Shown: positions 38,581-50,104, counted from the stretch's first letter. The stretch: DNA of 64,000 bases from Ostreococcus mediterraneus (GCA_012295225.1 WMKK01000003.1:677788-741787); one strand, 5' to 3'. Notes: a model not told the origin generated them from the sequence alone. Program-made: numbers and translations.

Positions 38581-41500
38581 ATGTCGTGGCGCGCGGTGAA
38601 ACGCGGTGGGACGATCGCGACGCCGGCGGTGGGGGCGTCGGGGGCGTCGGCGTCGTCGTCTGCGGGTGGCGGCGGCGGTGCGGGTGTGGATGGTGGCGCG
38701 GGGTGTCGTCGTTCGGAGGCGCGCGGGCGTCGGGCTCCGGCGATTGATGCGCGCGAGATCGATGCGCCGCACGTCGAGGCGTTAGTGGCGTCAAAATGCG
38801 GGCGGTGGCTAGTGATTGAGCGCGGTGCGCTCGATGGTTGGGCGCGCGCGGTGGGTGAGGTTGAGCGCGAGGAGGAGCGGTACGAGGAGGCGCGCGACGC
38901 GACGGTTGCGCCCGTCGCGTACGTAGAAGACAATGACATCGTCGATGCGCGGAGAGAGGGTATGGATGATGATGCCGCGTCGTTGTCATCGAGTGGTGAC
39001 GACGACACCGTCATCGCAGTGGACGCGTCCCGAGGCGTGACGACGAGGTTGGCGACGGCGTCGGCGTCGTCCTCGGCGTCGTTTTGCGAAGACGGTTCGT
39101 TGATGCAACTCTTTGACCCGGGCGTGCGCGAGACGAAACCCCTTCCGGGATCGCTTGCGATGCCGAAAACCCCGAGTAGCGCCACGCCGTCGCGCGATAG
39201 TGGGCGCCTGCCCGCGGTGAGCGTCAGTGCGGCGGTGCGAGAGGCGTCTACGGTGCGATTTACGTTGGAGCTCGTCAACGTGCAATTTGAAGTCGGCGCG
39301 CTGGAAACCGTTGAAGGGTGCATGGCGTTGTACGATTTGCAAAGTCGCGTGAAATTGAGCGAAAACTTTTACTTTTCGTGGCCAAACGCCAAACAAAGCG
39401 CCATTGCGGCATTTACCATACCAGGCGACGCGATGTCGTCGAATATCCGCTTGGTCGCGCACCTCACGCATCTCGCCGCCGACGAAGGCGGCATCGAGGA
39501 CAAAGTGTACACGTACAAAGATGTTCGCAAAGCAAAAGTGCACGCCGAAAAGGAACGACAGCGCGTGCTCGGCATGGAGGCTTTGCGACAACACGAAGAT
39601 GCGAAAAACCAGCGCGCATCGAGACCGTCGACGTCGTCGATGCATTCATCGGCGGACGAGCAGCGCTCGGATGAGATTGTCCATCCAAACGTGGGCAAGC
39701 GCCGAGTTGCGCTCGCATGGGCTGTGTTGCCAATTTTTGATTCGCGCGCGGGCGCCTCACCAGATTTGTCTTCATTGTTGAGCGAAATTAAGTGCGAGGA
39801 GATGTATCGCGTGAAGGAGGCGTATACGGAGCAGTCGCTCATCGACGCGGCGATGTCTTTTGGCGCGAGTGGTCACGCGTTAAAGTCGCACAAACCCATT
39901 CGGTGCAAAATGTCGTGCGTGTTGAATCCGTTGCGCATTCCCGCGCCGAACACCGCCGAGGCGAATGGATTTACCTTTCCTGACGGTCTCGTCCACGTGC
40001 GCGACTTGACGTCATTTTGTCCGCGCACGTCCAACGGCGAACTCGATTGGGAGTCCGCGTGGGGCGGCGCCGTGGACGACGGATTGGCGCGCGACTTGTA
40101 CGTTTACGTCAATATCGTCGACATTGGTAAACGACAAGATCTTCGCGTGCGCTTGCGTCTGCGTGATGACGATTTAGACATTGATGGACAGGGATTATTA
40201 GCGTTCCCATCGCCTTGTGGCCGTGGGATGTGTCGCGAGAGTTGGACGACGTTGAGTCGATTACGGTCAAAAGGAGGCGCGTTCTACCACGAGGCGCGCG
40301 TGAAGCTCCCGGTGCGGTTGAACCCATCGCATCATTTAGTGCTGAGCATCTTTGGCGCGCAGAGCGCGTCGACTGGGCTGTTTGGTTCTGGTCCAGGCGA
40401 AGAGGAATTACTCGGGCACTCGGTGATTAATTTGTGCACGCATGCGGAGACGTTGGCGGGGAACATTGCGAGCGCCACGACGCCGACGGGTTCAGATATC
40501 AGCCTCGTTGCAGTGCGCGAATTGTTGCCAAAGTATTTGCAGTCGAATGTGCGCACACACATGCCGTATTGGGAGGAGCGTAAGGAGTGCGTGCACGTTC
40601 GTCTTCGATTGGCGTCGACGATGCATACGGGTGACGTGCACATCGGCGCGTTATTTGCGGCGTCGGCGGCGTGGTGCGCGGCGCAGACGCCTGAATCCGA
40701 GGATAAGCTGCGCATCGCGGTGAGCGAGCTGTCGCTCGCGAGCGAGCGCGCGTTGCTCCAGCACTTGCCTGCGATTTTGAATTTGCTCTTCAGCCTCACC
40801 CTTCGCGTCTCTGAAACCGAAAACGACGCAGATCAAAGAGATGAGCAAAACTCGCGCCTTAGTCGAATGTCCATCGACGACGACGCCGCGTCGTTGGCGT
40901 CTGCGGGATTAAGCGATGATTTCGGTGGTAGTGTTGATTTGAGCAACGTCAACGCGTTGAACGTTAACATCAATAGACCATCATCGATGACGTCCATCAT
41001 GTCTAAGAATGAGCGAGTAGATGAAACGCAGGACATTGGTACATTAGCGTTTCACACCATCGTCCGCGTCGTCGCCGCCATTCAGCGCATCGATCCTGGG
41101 CCAAAGCCAGAAAGCCACGGCGCGATGAGTCATAGCCCGCCGCTTGAGGCGTATGTCACCTTGGCGTTTGGAGCGCTGGAGAAATCATCCAGCACGCACT
41201 TGAACACTTTGCAGACGATTGCAACGTCTTATCATGCGGCAGTTCCCGTGCACACAATTCTCGCCACGCGCTACTCCGCAGTGCTGGCGAGATCAACGCG
41301 CGAATCTTATGTTCCATACGAAGAAGCGTTATCCATGTCGTGGTTTTTTCTAGGCGTGATTTTCCGCGCCCTAGCATTGGAGCGCGCACAATCGCCGAGC
41401 GATAGTGTTTCAATGGAATTCGATGAGGCGCCGCTACGACACGTCGTAGACACGTTGTCGAATGAAGTAAAGACACGTGGCGAGCGCTCAACGCCGTCGT

Positions 41501-44500
41501 TTGCAGAACTCGAACAAGCGCGAAACTTGAATTGCGGATTGGCTGCGTTTTTGGCGATGATGTTTACTATACCTGGAATGAAAAAGGCGGCGACTGGGAC
41601 ATCCGCCCCCTCGGCAGCGGCGAGCAACAAATCAAAAAGCTCCGCCGGTCGTGCCGGGCCGTTGGCGCCGCTCGCGACGACGCTCGCGGCGATGCATATT
41701 GCATCGCTCGGTGAAGGTAACTCTGTGCACACGGCGTTGTTTCGTGAATTCTTAGACACGCTATGCGCATCTCCGGTGTATCTCGACATTATCACCGCCT
41801 CGGCGGTAAATGAAGGGAAAAACGGATGGACAAATCTCGAGACCACGAAATTTGGCCCGGGCGATGTGCTCGTGAGCGCCATTACCGAAAGCATTCGATT
41901 GAATTTGATCACCGTGAGCGGCGCACACGCCGACTCGAGCAACGCGCGCGCGGCGTGTGCGGCGCGTATCGTCGCCGCATCGTTGGCGAGGCACGCTTGG
42001 GATGTCGCGTGGCAATCGATTGGCGCGCGACGTTCAGTGGCCGCCGCATACGCGCCGCTCTTGCGTATGCTTGTGTCCCAGTATAACACCATCGCGTCGC
42101 TTCCGCTCTCAGCGAGGCGCGACGCATTGGTGAGCATATTGACGTTATCTCGCGATTCAGATTCCAACAAGCTCTGGACGTGGCTCAGCGAAGACGCGAT
42201 TCGTATGAAGTGCTTCGTGAGCGCGCTGTCCATGGCGGCGAGAGATTTCGCATACGAGCGAGACGAAACCAACGCGTGGAGTCCATCCGGGCCGTCTGCG
42301 AAAATGTCATCGGCAGAAACAGGACACGACAAGCGCGTGGACGCGGGACATTTAAATACGTGCGTGTATGCGATTATCATACGGCTCATTCGAGAGTGGC
42401 ATGCGAGAGTGAAATCGAATTGGGGCGTGATGCGGTACGCCGCTCGAGCGATTGGCATGCGTCAACAGGATGATCCCAATGCGACGGTGGTCATCGCGTC
42501 ACCGAGAACGAGCCCGAAATCATCTCAAGGCGCGCTATCGTTTGAAGATGCCGCAGAGAGTGACGGCAACGCCGCCGACGATGGTTGCGAGATCGAGGAG
42601 GTAAGTTTTAACGCTTTGGAGGGTGTCCTCGGGGTTATGCTTACGATTTTGTCTCGACCGCAAAGCGCGTCGGCGTGGGAAGCTTCGGCGCCAATTCTCA
42701 ACGCGCTGCTTCGCGAGCATCGAAAAGTACTCATGGCATCCTTGCACGCGCGCGACAAGAATGCTCCCATTGAAGTATTTCCTCCCGCGATAGCCGCAGT
42801 ACCAGGTGTTTCTCCGTATGCATTTTTGCAAGGTGCGGCGACGGCGGTGTTCAAAGCCGCAGCGCGACCGTCTCCCGTATGTGAGCTCGCCGTGGCAAGC
42901 TTGCGAACGATGCTCGAAGCGGCCGTAGACATCTTTGGCACGAGCGAGAAACTCTGTCCGACGTTGATTTATGCCCTCCATGCGGCATCTTTCCCGCTTA
43001 CATCTACCGCATGTGGTGAAAGTTTGTCCCGGTCTTTGCGAGCGCTCAAACTCGGCACCGAGGTGAGCCCGAGTGGATGGAACAATTCTGTCAAGGATAC
43101 ACTCGCCGCACTGGAGGACGCCGAGCGCTGCATCCGAGCGCTCGCGAACGCAGTGATGAATCCTAGTAGCAAGACAGATGCTCCGCGTGCGGTGGAGCTC
43201 GAATGTGCCTTGGCGTCGGCGTTGAAAGCGTCACCCGCGGCGCAAGTCAAAGTTTTACGCTCGCTGTCAAACAGATTGGCCAATGAAGAAAACTGGGTCG
43301 AGGCGGCTGAGGCGTCGACAGCGGCGGCGATTGTCACCATGCAAGCGTTCTCTGTCGCGGCACCGCATCAATGCGTATGGGTTACGCATGACGTCGAAGA
43401 TTTGCGAGATTCCTTCTTCGCATTGACTGCAAAAGTTGCGCCGTTGCCATCCGTGGCGGGTATTCGATGCGGCACCGAGGAGATTGGTGAAGCGCAAATT
43501 CTCGCGCATTTATCTCGCGCGGTGGAGTTTTTCACAAAAGGAGGTCACCTCGAGGCAGCGCTTCGCGTCATTGACGCTGCGCAAATCGCATGGGAGTCTC
43601 ACAGAGAGTTTGGAGCGCTGAGTGAATCACACGCGATGATGTCCGAGTTGTTTCGTCGCCTGCACGCGACGTCAAACGTCGGCGATGCAAAGCAGTACAA
43701 GTGGGACATGGAGGGTAAACCGCCTCCAGATCCCGCAACATTTTGGCGAATTCGTTTAATTGGCGATGCTTGGGATGAAAAAAACGGCGCTGAGTGGATT
43801 TACCGAGAATCGCTCGACCGAACGCTCGGCGACATGAATCGAAAGCTCGTCAAGGAATTCTCAAACTATGTCCCGAGCGGCACTCTAATCAAGGCGTTGT
43901 TGACGAATGTCGAACCCGTCATCGACGAGGGTTGCGCTGGTTTGCAAATTATGGCTGTACAACGTGACGTGCATTCATTCGAGCAATCGGATGTCGGTGG
44001 CGGCGTTGGGGGCACGGGATTTTCGCAATGCAGAGTATTCACGTTTGACACGCCCGTGCTGTTCACGGAGAGCGGCGAGGTGAGCCAACAACACGGCCCA
44101 ATCGTCGCGCCTCTTCGGTATCAAGGCAGACGACGCACCACCATCACCGTCAATGGTGCATTCCCTGGACTCATCCCTCGCCTCTCCATTGCGGATACCA
44201 AGGTTGAAGAGATGAATCCGTGTCAGAGTGCAATCCAAATGCTCGACGAGCAAACGACGACGCTTCTCGCGGCGGCAAACGCTCGAGCGCCGCAAGCCGA
44301 GTTACTCCAGCGTCTACTTCAAGGCTCGCTCGCCGCGGGTGTCAACGGTGGTGTTCCGTCGCTGATTCAATCTTTCTTCAGTGTAGAAGTTCCAGCGACA
44401 GTTACGGCTGCAGGCGCACCATTTCTCACGCCGGCTCGAGCGGTGGAGCGCGCTCCCGAAACACCAAGCTCTCGAGCGTCTACACCAGCCATCATGCATA

Positions 44501-44892
44501 GGAGAGTTCTGAGCGAAAACGTCGTTCCCATTGGTGCGGGTATCCCCCTAGACACCCCACCGTCTGCATCGTACCCATCACCATCGCCACATTTTAGAGC
44601 ACCGCCACCGAGTCCGGCGTCGGTGGCTTCGTTGCCCACGCCGCTCGCGCCCACGCAAATGTCCGCGACGACGTTGTCACCGAGTACTCCGGCGCCACCG
44701 CTGTCACGCTCGGACCGCTTGGGATTACTCAAAGCGTTATGGAAACTTCATAAGACTTGCAAAGTAGTTGTTGACGTCCATAGCACGCTGGATCAACCGG
44801 CACATCTGCAACAGCTTTTCGACGGTGCGATTGAAGATTTGCGCGCGAGCATTCAAAGCGTCGAAGGCGAAATCAGCGGAGAGGCTGATTAA
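38581..44892 (+). CDS. DOCK-family guanine nucleotide exchange factor, SPIKE1-like
   Basis: 2103 residues in one uninterrupted frame. The N-terminal 500 residues include a C2-like segment matching SPIKE1 (VNVQFEVGALETVEGCMALY-type region; KLSENFYFSWPN). The DHR-1 (C2-like lipid-binding) domain begins near residue 505 (RDLYVYVNIVDIGKRQDLRV) and ends around LVAVRELLPKYLQ. A long helical middle follows, then DHR-2 near 1540-1960 (ASPAAQVKVLRSLSNRLANE; ESLDRTLGDMNRKLVKEFSN; DTKVEEMNPCQSAIQ). The C-terminal tail has a Pro/Ser-rich linker and a short helix. SPIKE1 activates Rho/ROP GTPases and so steers WAVE-Arp2/3 actin assembly. The expected partner is a ROP/Rac GTPase, not seen here. Start chosen as the first Met before the Gly/Ala-rich N-terminus. 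Confidence 0.85.
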   Translation: MSWRAVKRGGTIATPAVGASGASASSSAGGGGGAGVDGGAGCRRSEARGRRAPAIDAREIDAPHVEALVASKCGRWLVIERGALDGWARAVGEVEREEERYEEARDATVAPVAYVEDNDIVDARREGMDDDAASLSSSGDDDTVIAVDASRGVTTRLATASASSSASFCEDGSLMQLFDPGVRETKPLPGSLAMPKTPSSATPSRDSGRLPAVSVSAAVREASTVRFTLELVNVQFEVGALETVEGCMALYDLQSRVKLSENFYFSWPNAKQSAIAAFTIPGDAMSSNIRLVAHLTHLAADEGGIEDKVYTYKDVRKAKVHAEKERQRVLGMEALRQHEDAKNQRASRPSTSSMHSSADEQRSDEIVHPNVGKRRVALAWAVLPIFDSRAGASPDLSSLLSEIKCEEMYRVKEAYTEQSLIDAAMSFGASGHALKSHKPIRCKMSCVLNPLRIPAPNTAEANGFTFPDGLVHVRDLTSFCPRTSNGELDWESAWGGAVDDGLARDLYVYVNIVDIGKRQDLRVRLRLRDDDLDIDGQGLLAFPSPCGRGMCRESWTTLSRLRSKGGAFYHEARVKLPVRLNPSHHLVLSIFGAQSASTGLFGSGPGEEELLGHSVINLCTHAETLAGNIASATTPTGSDISLVAVRELLPKYLQSNVRTHMPYWEERKECVHVRLRLASTMHTGDVHIGALFAASAAWCAAQTPESEDKLRIAVSELSLASERALLQHLPAILNLLFSLTLRVSETENDADQRDEQNSRLSRMSIDDDAASLASAGLSDDFGGSVDLSNVNALNVNINRPSSMTSIMSKNERVDETQDIGTLAFHTIVRVVAAIQRIDPGPKPESHGAMSHSPPLEAYVTLAFGALEKSSSTHLNTLQTIATSYHAAVPVHTILATRYSAVLARSTRESYVPYEEALSMSWFFLGVIFRALALERAQSPSDSVSMEFDEAPLRHVVDTLSNEVKTRGERSTPSFAELEQARNLNCGLAAFLAMMFTIPGMKKAATGTSAPSAAASNKSKSSAGRAGPLAPLATTLAAMHIASLGEGNSVHTALFREFLDTLCASPVYLDIITASAVNEGKNGWTNLETTKFGPGDVLVSAITESIRLNLITVSGAHADSSNARAACAARIVAASLARHAWDVAWQSIGARRSVAAAYAPLLRMLVSQYNTIASLPLSARRDALVSILTLSRDSDSNKLWTWLSEDAIRMKCFVSALSMAARDFAYERDETNAWSPSGPSAKMSSAETGHDKRVDAGHLNTCVYAIIIRLIREWHARVKSNWGVMRYAARAIGMRQQDDPNATVVIASPRTSPKSSQGALSFEDAAESDGNAADDGCEIEEVSFNALEGVLGVMLTILSRPQSASAWEASAPILNALLREHRKVLMASLHARDKNAPIEVFPPAIAAVPGVSPYAFLQGAATAVFKAAARPSPVCELAVASLRTMLEAAVDIFGTSEKLCPTLIYALHAASFPLTSTACGESLSRSLRALKLGTEVSPSGWNNSVKDTLAALEDAERCIRALANAVMNPSSKTDAPRAVELECALASALKASPAAQVKVLRSLSNRLANEENWVEAAEASTAAAIVTMQAFSVAAPHQCVWVTHDVEDLRDSFFALTAKVAPLPSVAGIRCGTEEIGEAQILAHLSRAVEFFTKGGHLEAALRVIDAAQIAWESHREFGALSESHAMMSELFRRLHATSNVGDAKQYKWDMEGKPPPDPATFWRIRLIGDAWDEKNGAEWIYRESLDRTLGDMNRKLVKEFSNYVPSGTLIKALLTNVEPVIDEGCAGLQIMAVQRDVHSFEQSDVGGGVGGTGFSQCRVFTFDTPVLFTESGEVSQQHGPIVAPLRYQGRRRTTITVNGAFPGLIPRLSIADTKVEEMNPCQSAIQMLDEQTTTLLAAANARAPQAELLQRLLQGSLAAGVNGGVPSLIQSFFSVEVPATVTAAGAPFLTPARAVERAPETPSSRASTPAIMHRRVLSENVVPIGAGIPLDTPPSASYPSPSPHFRAPPPSPASVASLPTPLAPTQMSATTLSPSTPAPPLSRSDRLGLLKALWKLHKTCKVVVDVHSTLDQPAHLQQLFDGAIEDLRASIQSVEGEISGEAD

Positions 44893-44980
44893 ACGAGCAT
44901 GAAACATGTAATATCAGTACAAACAAAGCACGCAAACGCGATATACATCATTATTACAATTTTACATACGATTCATATCA

Positions 44981-47900
44981 TTATTGAAACACAAAGTTCC
45001 AGTTTTCGGCGTCGCTGTCGGCGTCGCTGTCGGCGAGATTGGCGTCAGGCACCAGCGCAGACCGCACGATACGTGGCGACTCAGCACGAAGCAATCCAAC
45101 CAAATCTTCCTCGGGCATTTTAAAATCATCAAATGTCATTTGTCGACGAATGTTACCGTCGTCTTGGGAGAGCTTGAATCGCTTTGTGTGCGAATCCAAC
45201 GTCGTTTGCTTCCAGCTCGGTGACGCTGAGAATTGAGGCGTCTTCGCCGATGGTGAAACAATATTACTGCGGACTTGCTTGCTCGGTGTTCGTGGGGAAC
45301 CACCGCCACGCTCGATGAAATAGGTCAATTGCATGTCACGACCGATACATCGCTCAAAGATGATGCACGCCATTAAGCAGAGCGGTAGCGTGCCTGTCGG
45401 CGCGCTCGAACAATGGATGCGGGCATGAAATATGGCGTCGTCGTCTTTTCCAGTCGCCGAAACATCCGTATTGAAATCAACCTCCTTGACTGGTAAACGA
45501 CCAACGAATAACAAGCAATCATCATGCTCGGAGCCGACGAAAATAGTTCCAGGGTATTTCGATGGCAAATGGTTGTGTGACATTCTGTTGTCTCGAGCGT
45601 CTTTGAAGAAGATTTTGACATCAATGTTCCATGAGCTCACACCAACACATTCGTGCGACATCTCAATGCGTAACGCAGAGGGCAAATCTTTAACATCACT
45701 CTGCAAATTGTTGCCAAATGGAAAGTCTTTACCGAGCACCATCTCAATACGGCGAGGATCAGCTCGTTCAACGTCGCTCAACGTAGAAATTTTGGAATCC
45801 AAAAGCTTACCGATCGTCTTTTTCCCGCGAGCGTGTTTCAATTGAGAGATATGAATCTTCGAATCTGGCCACATGTGCACACCTTGGTCCAACGACTTTG
45901 CGAGCGCGAACGCATTCGTGGCTGCAGAAAATGTCGCAGCAGATTGAAAATACTCTGACGCGGCTTTCAAGATGCGAACGCCAATGTGAAACACCTTGTC
46001 GCCTTCAATGCGCATCGATGGAAGAATAGTCAATTTGGGTTCCAACACATCTGTCAACATGTACTGCGCTACTAGATACAACTTTTCACTCGATGTGCGG
46101 ATAACTTTCGATACAGTGAGCTTCTTTGTTTTTCCAGTAGCTTCGCGTAATGGGTAACGAATCAAGCCAGATTCACCGTCCAAATTCAATGTCTTTAGGC
46201 TTTTCCGCTCATCTCGTCGAAGTTTGATCCCCTTGAGCTCGTCACTCGAGCACACCATCATAAGTAAATCACTGAACTGCGGTGTCTTGATCGCTCGCAT
46301 GATTCCTTTCATGGTTTCGAACCGCAAATATCGAAGAGACATGATATCACCAGCGCGTCGTGGAAGAAGTGCGTCGTCTTCATTCAACGCGCACATTCCC
46401 GCTGACGTAAGCGCATCAAGCGTCGTGTTGACGATGCGTTTCACAGCAGCGTCAATCGTTTCGTTCGGCTTGAGTCCGTACCTTTTCGGATCGGCCCACA
46501 TGCGGATAAAGTAAAATGTGCTCTTCAACCATTCGTGGGCGTCGGCTTTCGAGTTCACTGTACGACAACTTATTTCAGCGTTCAAATACTCTGGCAACGC
46601 GGCACCAAGGCTAGACTCGAGGGGAGATTTGCCGTGTACTAACCCTTCATATCGTTGACGAAGAGAATTCTTGGTCATCACAACCGCCACGCCTTCGCTG
46701 TCAAATTGAGGTCGACCCGCTCGACCGATCATTTGAACGAGACTGTCCATGCTAATTTCCTTATAAGATCCATTGCCATCGTAAACATCGGTGCCACAAA
46801 TAACGCACAAGTATGCCGGAAGATTGACACCAATAGCCAACGTGCTGGTGCTGCATAATACTGTAATGATGCGATCATGAAACAAACTTTCAACGAGCTC
46901 TCGATCCTCCTTTTCAAGCCCGGCGTGATGAAACGCGCACCCACCCAAAATGCACTCTGCGAGACTCTTGTTCTTCGCACGATTCGACGCTTCGCGAAGA
47001 GTAATCGCATGCCTTTGATCAACAAAAGTTTTTCCATTCACGTTGGACTGCGCGACAAGAGCTTTGGTGACCTGCAACGCGTTGTCCCGGGACGCGCAAA
47101 ACACCAACGTTTGTTTTCCACAATAAAAGTCAACGACAACTCCATACACGTGATCTTTCAAAAACTTGTTAAACATAAAGTCATTAGATCCATCTCGGAA
47201 CGTTCGAACATATGTTTGTAGTTTCACCGGGCGGAATTCTTCGCCAAAGATCCACAATCCCGCGCGACTGCACCCGAGCCAGTCGGCGATGTTCTTTGTA
47301 TTCGGAATCGTCGCGCTCACCGCGCCGAAGCGCACACTACGAAGATACGAGTTTGCAAGCAAGGAAGACTTACTCAACAACTTTAACCGACTCACGATGG
47401 CTTCCAAGCACCCTCCTCGACTATCCCCGATCAAATGTACTTCGTCGATGAGCACGCAGCAGACGTCGGCGAAGAATGACATCCCTCCGCGATTCGCATC
47501 CAATCGCGTCACCCGATCAAACTTCTCCGGCGTAGCCAAGATGATATCCACATTTTCCATTTCTCGCCAGATGTCCGCACCATAATCCCGATCCCCCGTA
47601 AGCTCGGCAAACGTCAATCCAATGCGTCCCAATCGATGACTCCAATCGCGGAATTTCTCGCTCACGAGCGATCGAAGCGGCGCAAGATAAATCACCTTTC
47701 GCCGTCCCGTATTCGATCGCGCCGCGACCGATGTCGCGTGCTTCCCACGTAACGCGTGCAAAATAGCCAATTCAAACAGCACCGTCTTGCCCGATCCCGT
47801 GGGTGCACCTGTATGTGTACAAAAGAAAATACCCATCGCGTCAGTCGGCGTCCTCATCGTCGCGCGTCGCGTCGCGCATCACTTCACGTACTCGTCACGA

Positions 47901-48133
47901 ACGATTCATTCGTATTCACCACGAAATCAAGCATCTCACTCTGAATAGAATTAAAATACCTACACCCATGCGCAACGCACAACGTTGTCAGTCGATCGCA
48001 TACACGCGTTCCGTCGTCGCGCGCGTCGCCTCACATCATCCGAGACGCACTTAAACTCAAATACACATCGCACGTCACGCGGCTCGATATCGTCCACACT
48101 GCGTAACGCGCTCTTTCGTTGAATAGCATACAT
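44981..48133 (-). CDS. MER3/HFM1-type meiotic DNA helicase, three exons
   Basis: Exons (in transcript order) 48133-48051, 47959-47892 and 47808-44981 give 992 residues. Introns 48050-47960 and 47891-47809 have donors GTGCGT and GTACGT and CTGAC branch-like sites; splicing joins VFEFK to YFNSIQSEMLDFV and then TS to APTGSGKT, giving the family's Q-region order directly before Walker A. Other motifs: APLRSLVSEKFRDW, TPEKFDRV, DEVHLIGD, SATIPN, the second RecA domain with GRAGRPQFD, a winged helix and a Sec63-like domain ending near residue 880, then a poorly conserved tail. In yeast and plants MER3/HFM1 unwinds DNA to stabilise interfering crossovers. A Met at 47857 in the same frame lies inside intron 2 and is not the start. 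Confidence 0.87.
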
Positions 48134-48252
48134 GTCGTCTATGTGTCCGCGCGCGTGTGCGTCGTCGATGCGACGCGCGCGGACGCACGCGCGACGATAA
48201 ATGACGTCGTCCGTGGTCGGCGCGCGGTGCCCAGTTTGCACACTGTACCCTA

Positions 48253-48280
48253 TACCCTAACACGGATGAAAATTTTAGGG
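48253..48280. promoter_or_regulatory. telo-box-like motifs in the MER3/lipase divergent spacer
   Basis: TACCCTAAC at 48254-48262 and TTTTAGGG at 48273-48280 lie between the start codons of the MER3 and patatin-like genes. Both are variants of CCCTAA/TTAGGG. Function is inference. Confidence 0.3.
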
Positions 48281-48351
48281 CTTTTGTGGCGTGACGCGGC
48301 ACGGCCTACGCCTCGCGTCACTCGCGCGCGGCGTCCGACGCACGCCAGCCC

Positions 48352-50104
48352 ATGTCGCGCCCGAAAGCCCACGCGCCGCCGGCGCCGCCGCCACCGTCGT
48401 CGTCGCCGTCGTCGTCCACGCGCGAACCCGTTCGCGCCGACGCGGCGTCGCCGCGCACCGCCGCATCGACGTCGGGCAACGGTGGGAAAGATTTCGAGTA
48501 CAAGATCGCCCTCGGGAGCTCTGGGTGGTTGTTTGTGTATTACATTGGGGTCGTGAAGGCTATGCGGGAACGCGGGTTACATGAGTACGTCATCGTCGTC
48601 GGCGGGTCGTTCGCGCGCGCGCGTGCGCGCGTGTGTACCTGTGCGTGCTTTGCCGCGCGGTTTGAATATTCGAGACTGACGGTGTGAACGTTCGCGTGCG
48701 CGCACGTGTAGGCGAGTGAAAGTGTACGGGACGAGCGGAGGCGCGCTTAGTGGAGCATTGTTGTTTATGGATTGTGACTTGGACGCGTTGGTGCAGTATG
48801 TGTACATTTGCGCTGCGCGCGCGCGGCGTTCGGTGTGGGGGGCGTTTCAGCTTCGAAGTTATTGTCGAGGCGCGATGACAGAGTTTTGCGATCCAGAAGC
48901 GCACAAGCTCGTTGAAGGGCGGTTTGAGGTGTCAATAACGCGAATATTTCCGACGTGGAAGAATTTGAGAATCAGACGGTTCCCGAGTTACGACTTTTTC
49001 ATCCAAGCGTTGCTGTGTTCGTCGTGTATTGTTCCGCTCTGCGGGTTACCGTTGTGGCTGAAAGGGTTTGGGTTGTGTCTTGATGGTGCGCTCACGGACA
49101 TGCAAGTGTGGAAAGGGTTTCCTAAAAAGGGCACGTTCAGCAAGTTGCATTGCAAAGAGGACAATCCAAACATTGTCGTCGTCAATCCATTTTATTCCTC
49201 CCGCGCTGACATCAAGCCGAACAAGTATATTCCAATTTGGTGGTGCTTGTATCCACCAGAGCCGTACAAGCTCAAGCAGCTTTTCGACATGGGATACGAA
49301 GATGCGCATGAATGGTTTGACCGAGACGCTGGATTGAGTCCGAGTAAGAGGCGGCAAAGCGCAGCAGTCGCCGAAGGGAAAGAAGTTGCCGGCGTGCCAG
49401 ATGTGACCGACGAAGCATCGGAAGAGCTGCACGTCGCCCCGCGGACGTACAGCGGCTGGGCCACTGAGTGTCAGCAGTGGGCGAGTCAAAGCGCTGAAAC
49501 TGCGGCGCTGCGCACGGCTGCGGCTGCAGAGTCGGCCCGTCGCGCAGCAGCGAGACACGCTGAAGAGTTTGGCTCCTTCATGAAGCACGAGGCGGAGATG
49601 ATTTCAAAGATGCGTTTCCGCGCGTCAGAAGTTGCGGCAAGTGCGAAAAAAACCATTGCGGAATTGAAAGAGCAGAAAAAGGATGAAGAATCGACAACGT
49701 TTGCATCGAGAGCCGATGCCGCCGCACACGCTACTCTCGATGCTTTCGTGGTCGTCGGCAAAGGCTCCATCGTGCCGTTTCGATTAATTCTCAAAGTTGC
49801 CTCTTGCTTGCTCGTATACCTCGAATTGCTGATTCAAGCATCCTTGGCGTTTGCTGGCGCCACGATAGCGTGCATATTTCCAGGCAAGGTTGGTAAACAA
49901 GGCGATGAGTTGTGGGAGCGATGCAAGTCGTTTTCAGAGCCACTTCCTCGGGTGTTACTCCAATCGGTGCCTGGCATTAAAGTTGAGGCAAAGATCAATG
50001 AACGCACGGCAAAGTCACTCGGCGAGTTGAGTGCGTTCTACCGTCTACTATGCTACTTGATTCACATGGAGGAACGCGATTGGAATGTCGTGCAAAAGGT
50101 GTGA
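48352..50104 (+). CDS. patatin-like phospholipase domain protein
   Basis: Two exons, 48352-48584 and 48712-50104, give 541 residues. The intron 48585-48711 has donor GTACGT, CTGAC at 48676-48680 and acceptor GTAG. It splits the patatin core: exon 1 has YKIALGSSGWLFVYYIGVVK and exon 2 continues ERVKVYGTSGGALSGALLF. The catalytic dyad is Ser86 in GTSGG (GxSxG) and Asp202 in DGALTD (the D-G-A/G motif). Around residues 240-400 there is a low-complexity helical insertion rich in Ala and Glu, then a hydrophobic stretch (ILKVASCLLVYLELLIQASL) that may bind membranes. Family members hydrolyse acyl groups of lipids; substrate unknown. The Pro/Ser-rich leader may be disordered or targeting. Confidence 0.82.

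Noticed and set aside
41307-42458. Long minus-strand open frame of 383 codons inside the DOCK gene
   Set aside because: It is antisense to family-conserved DOCK sequence; stop-free antisense frames are common with this GC-rich codon usage. It shows no domain.
47809-47857. Met at 47857 as start of the MER3 helicase
   Set aside because: These residues lie inside a 83-base intron with donor, CTGAC and acceptor; the spliced version gives the family sequence before Walker A.
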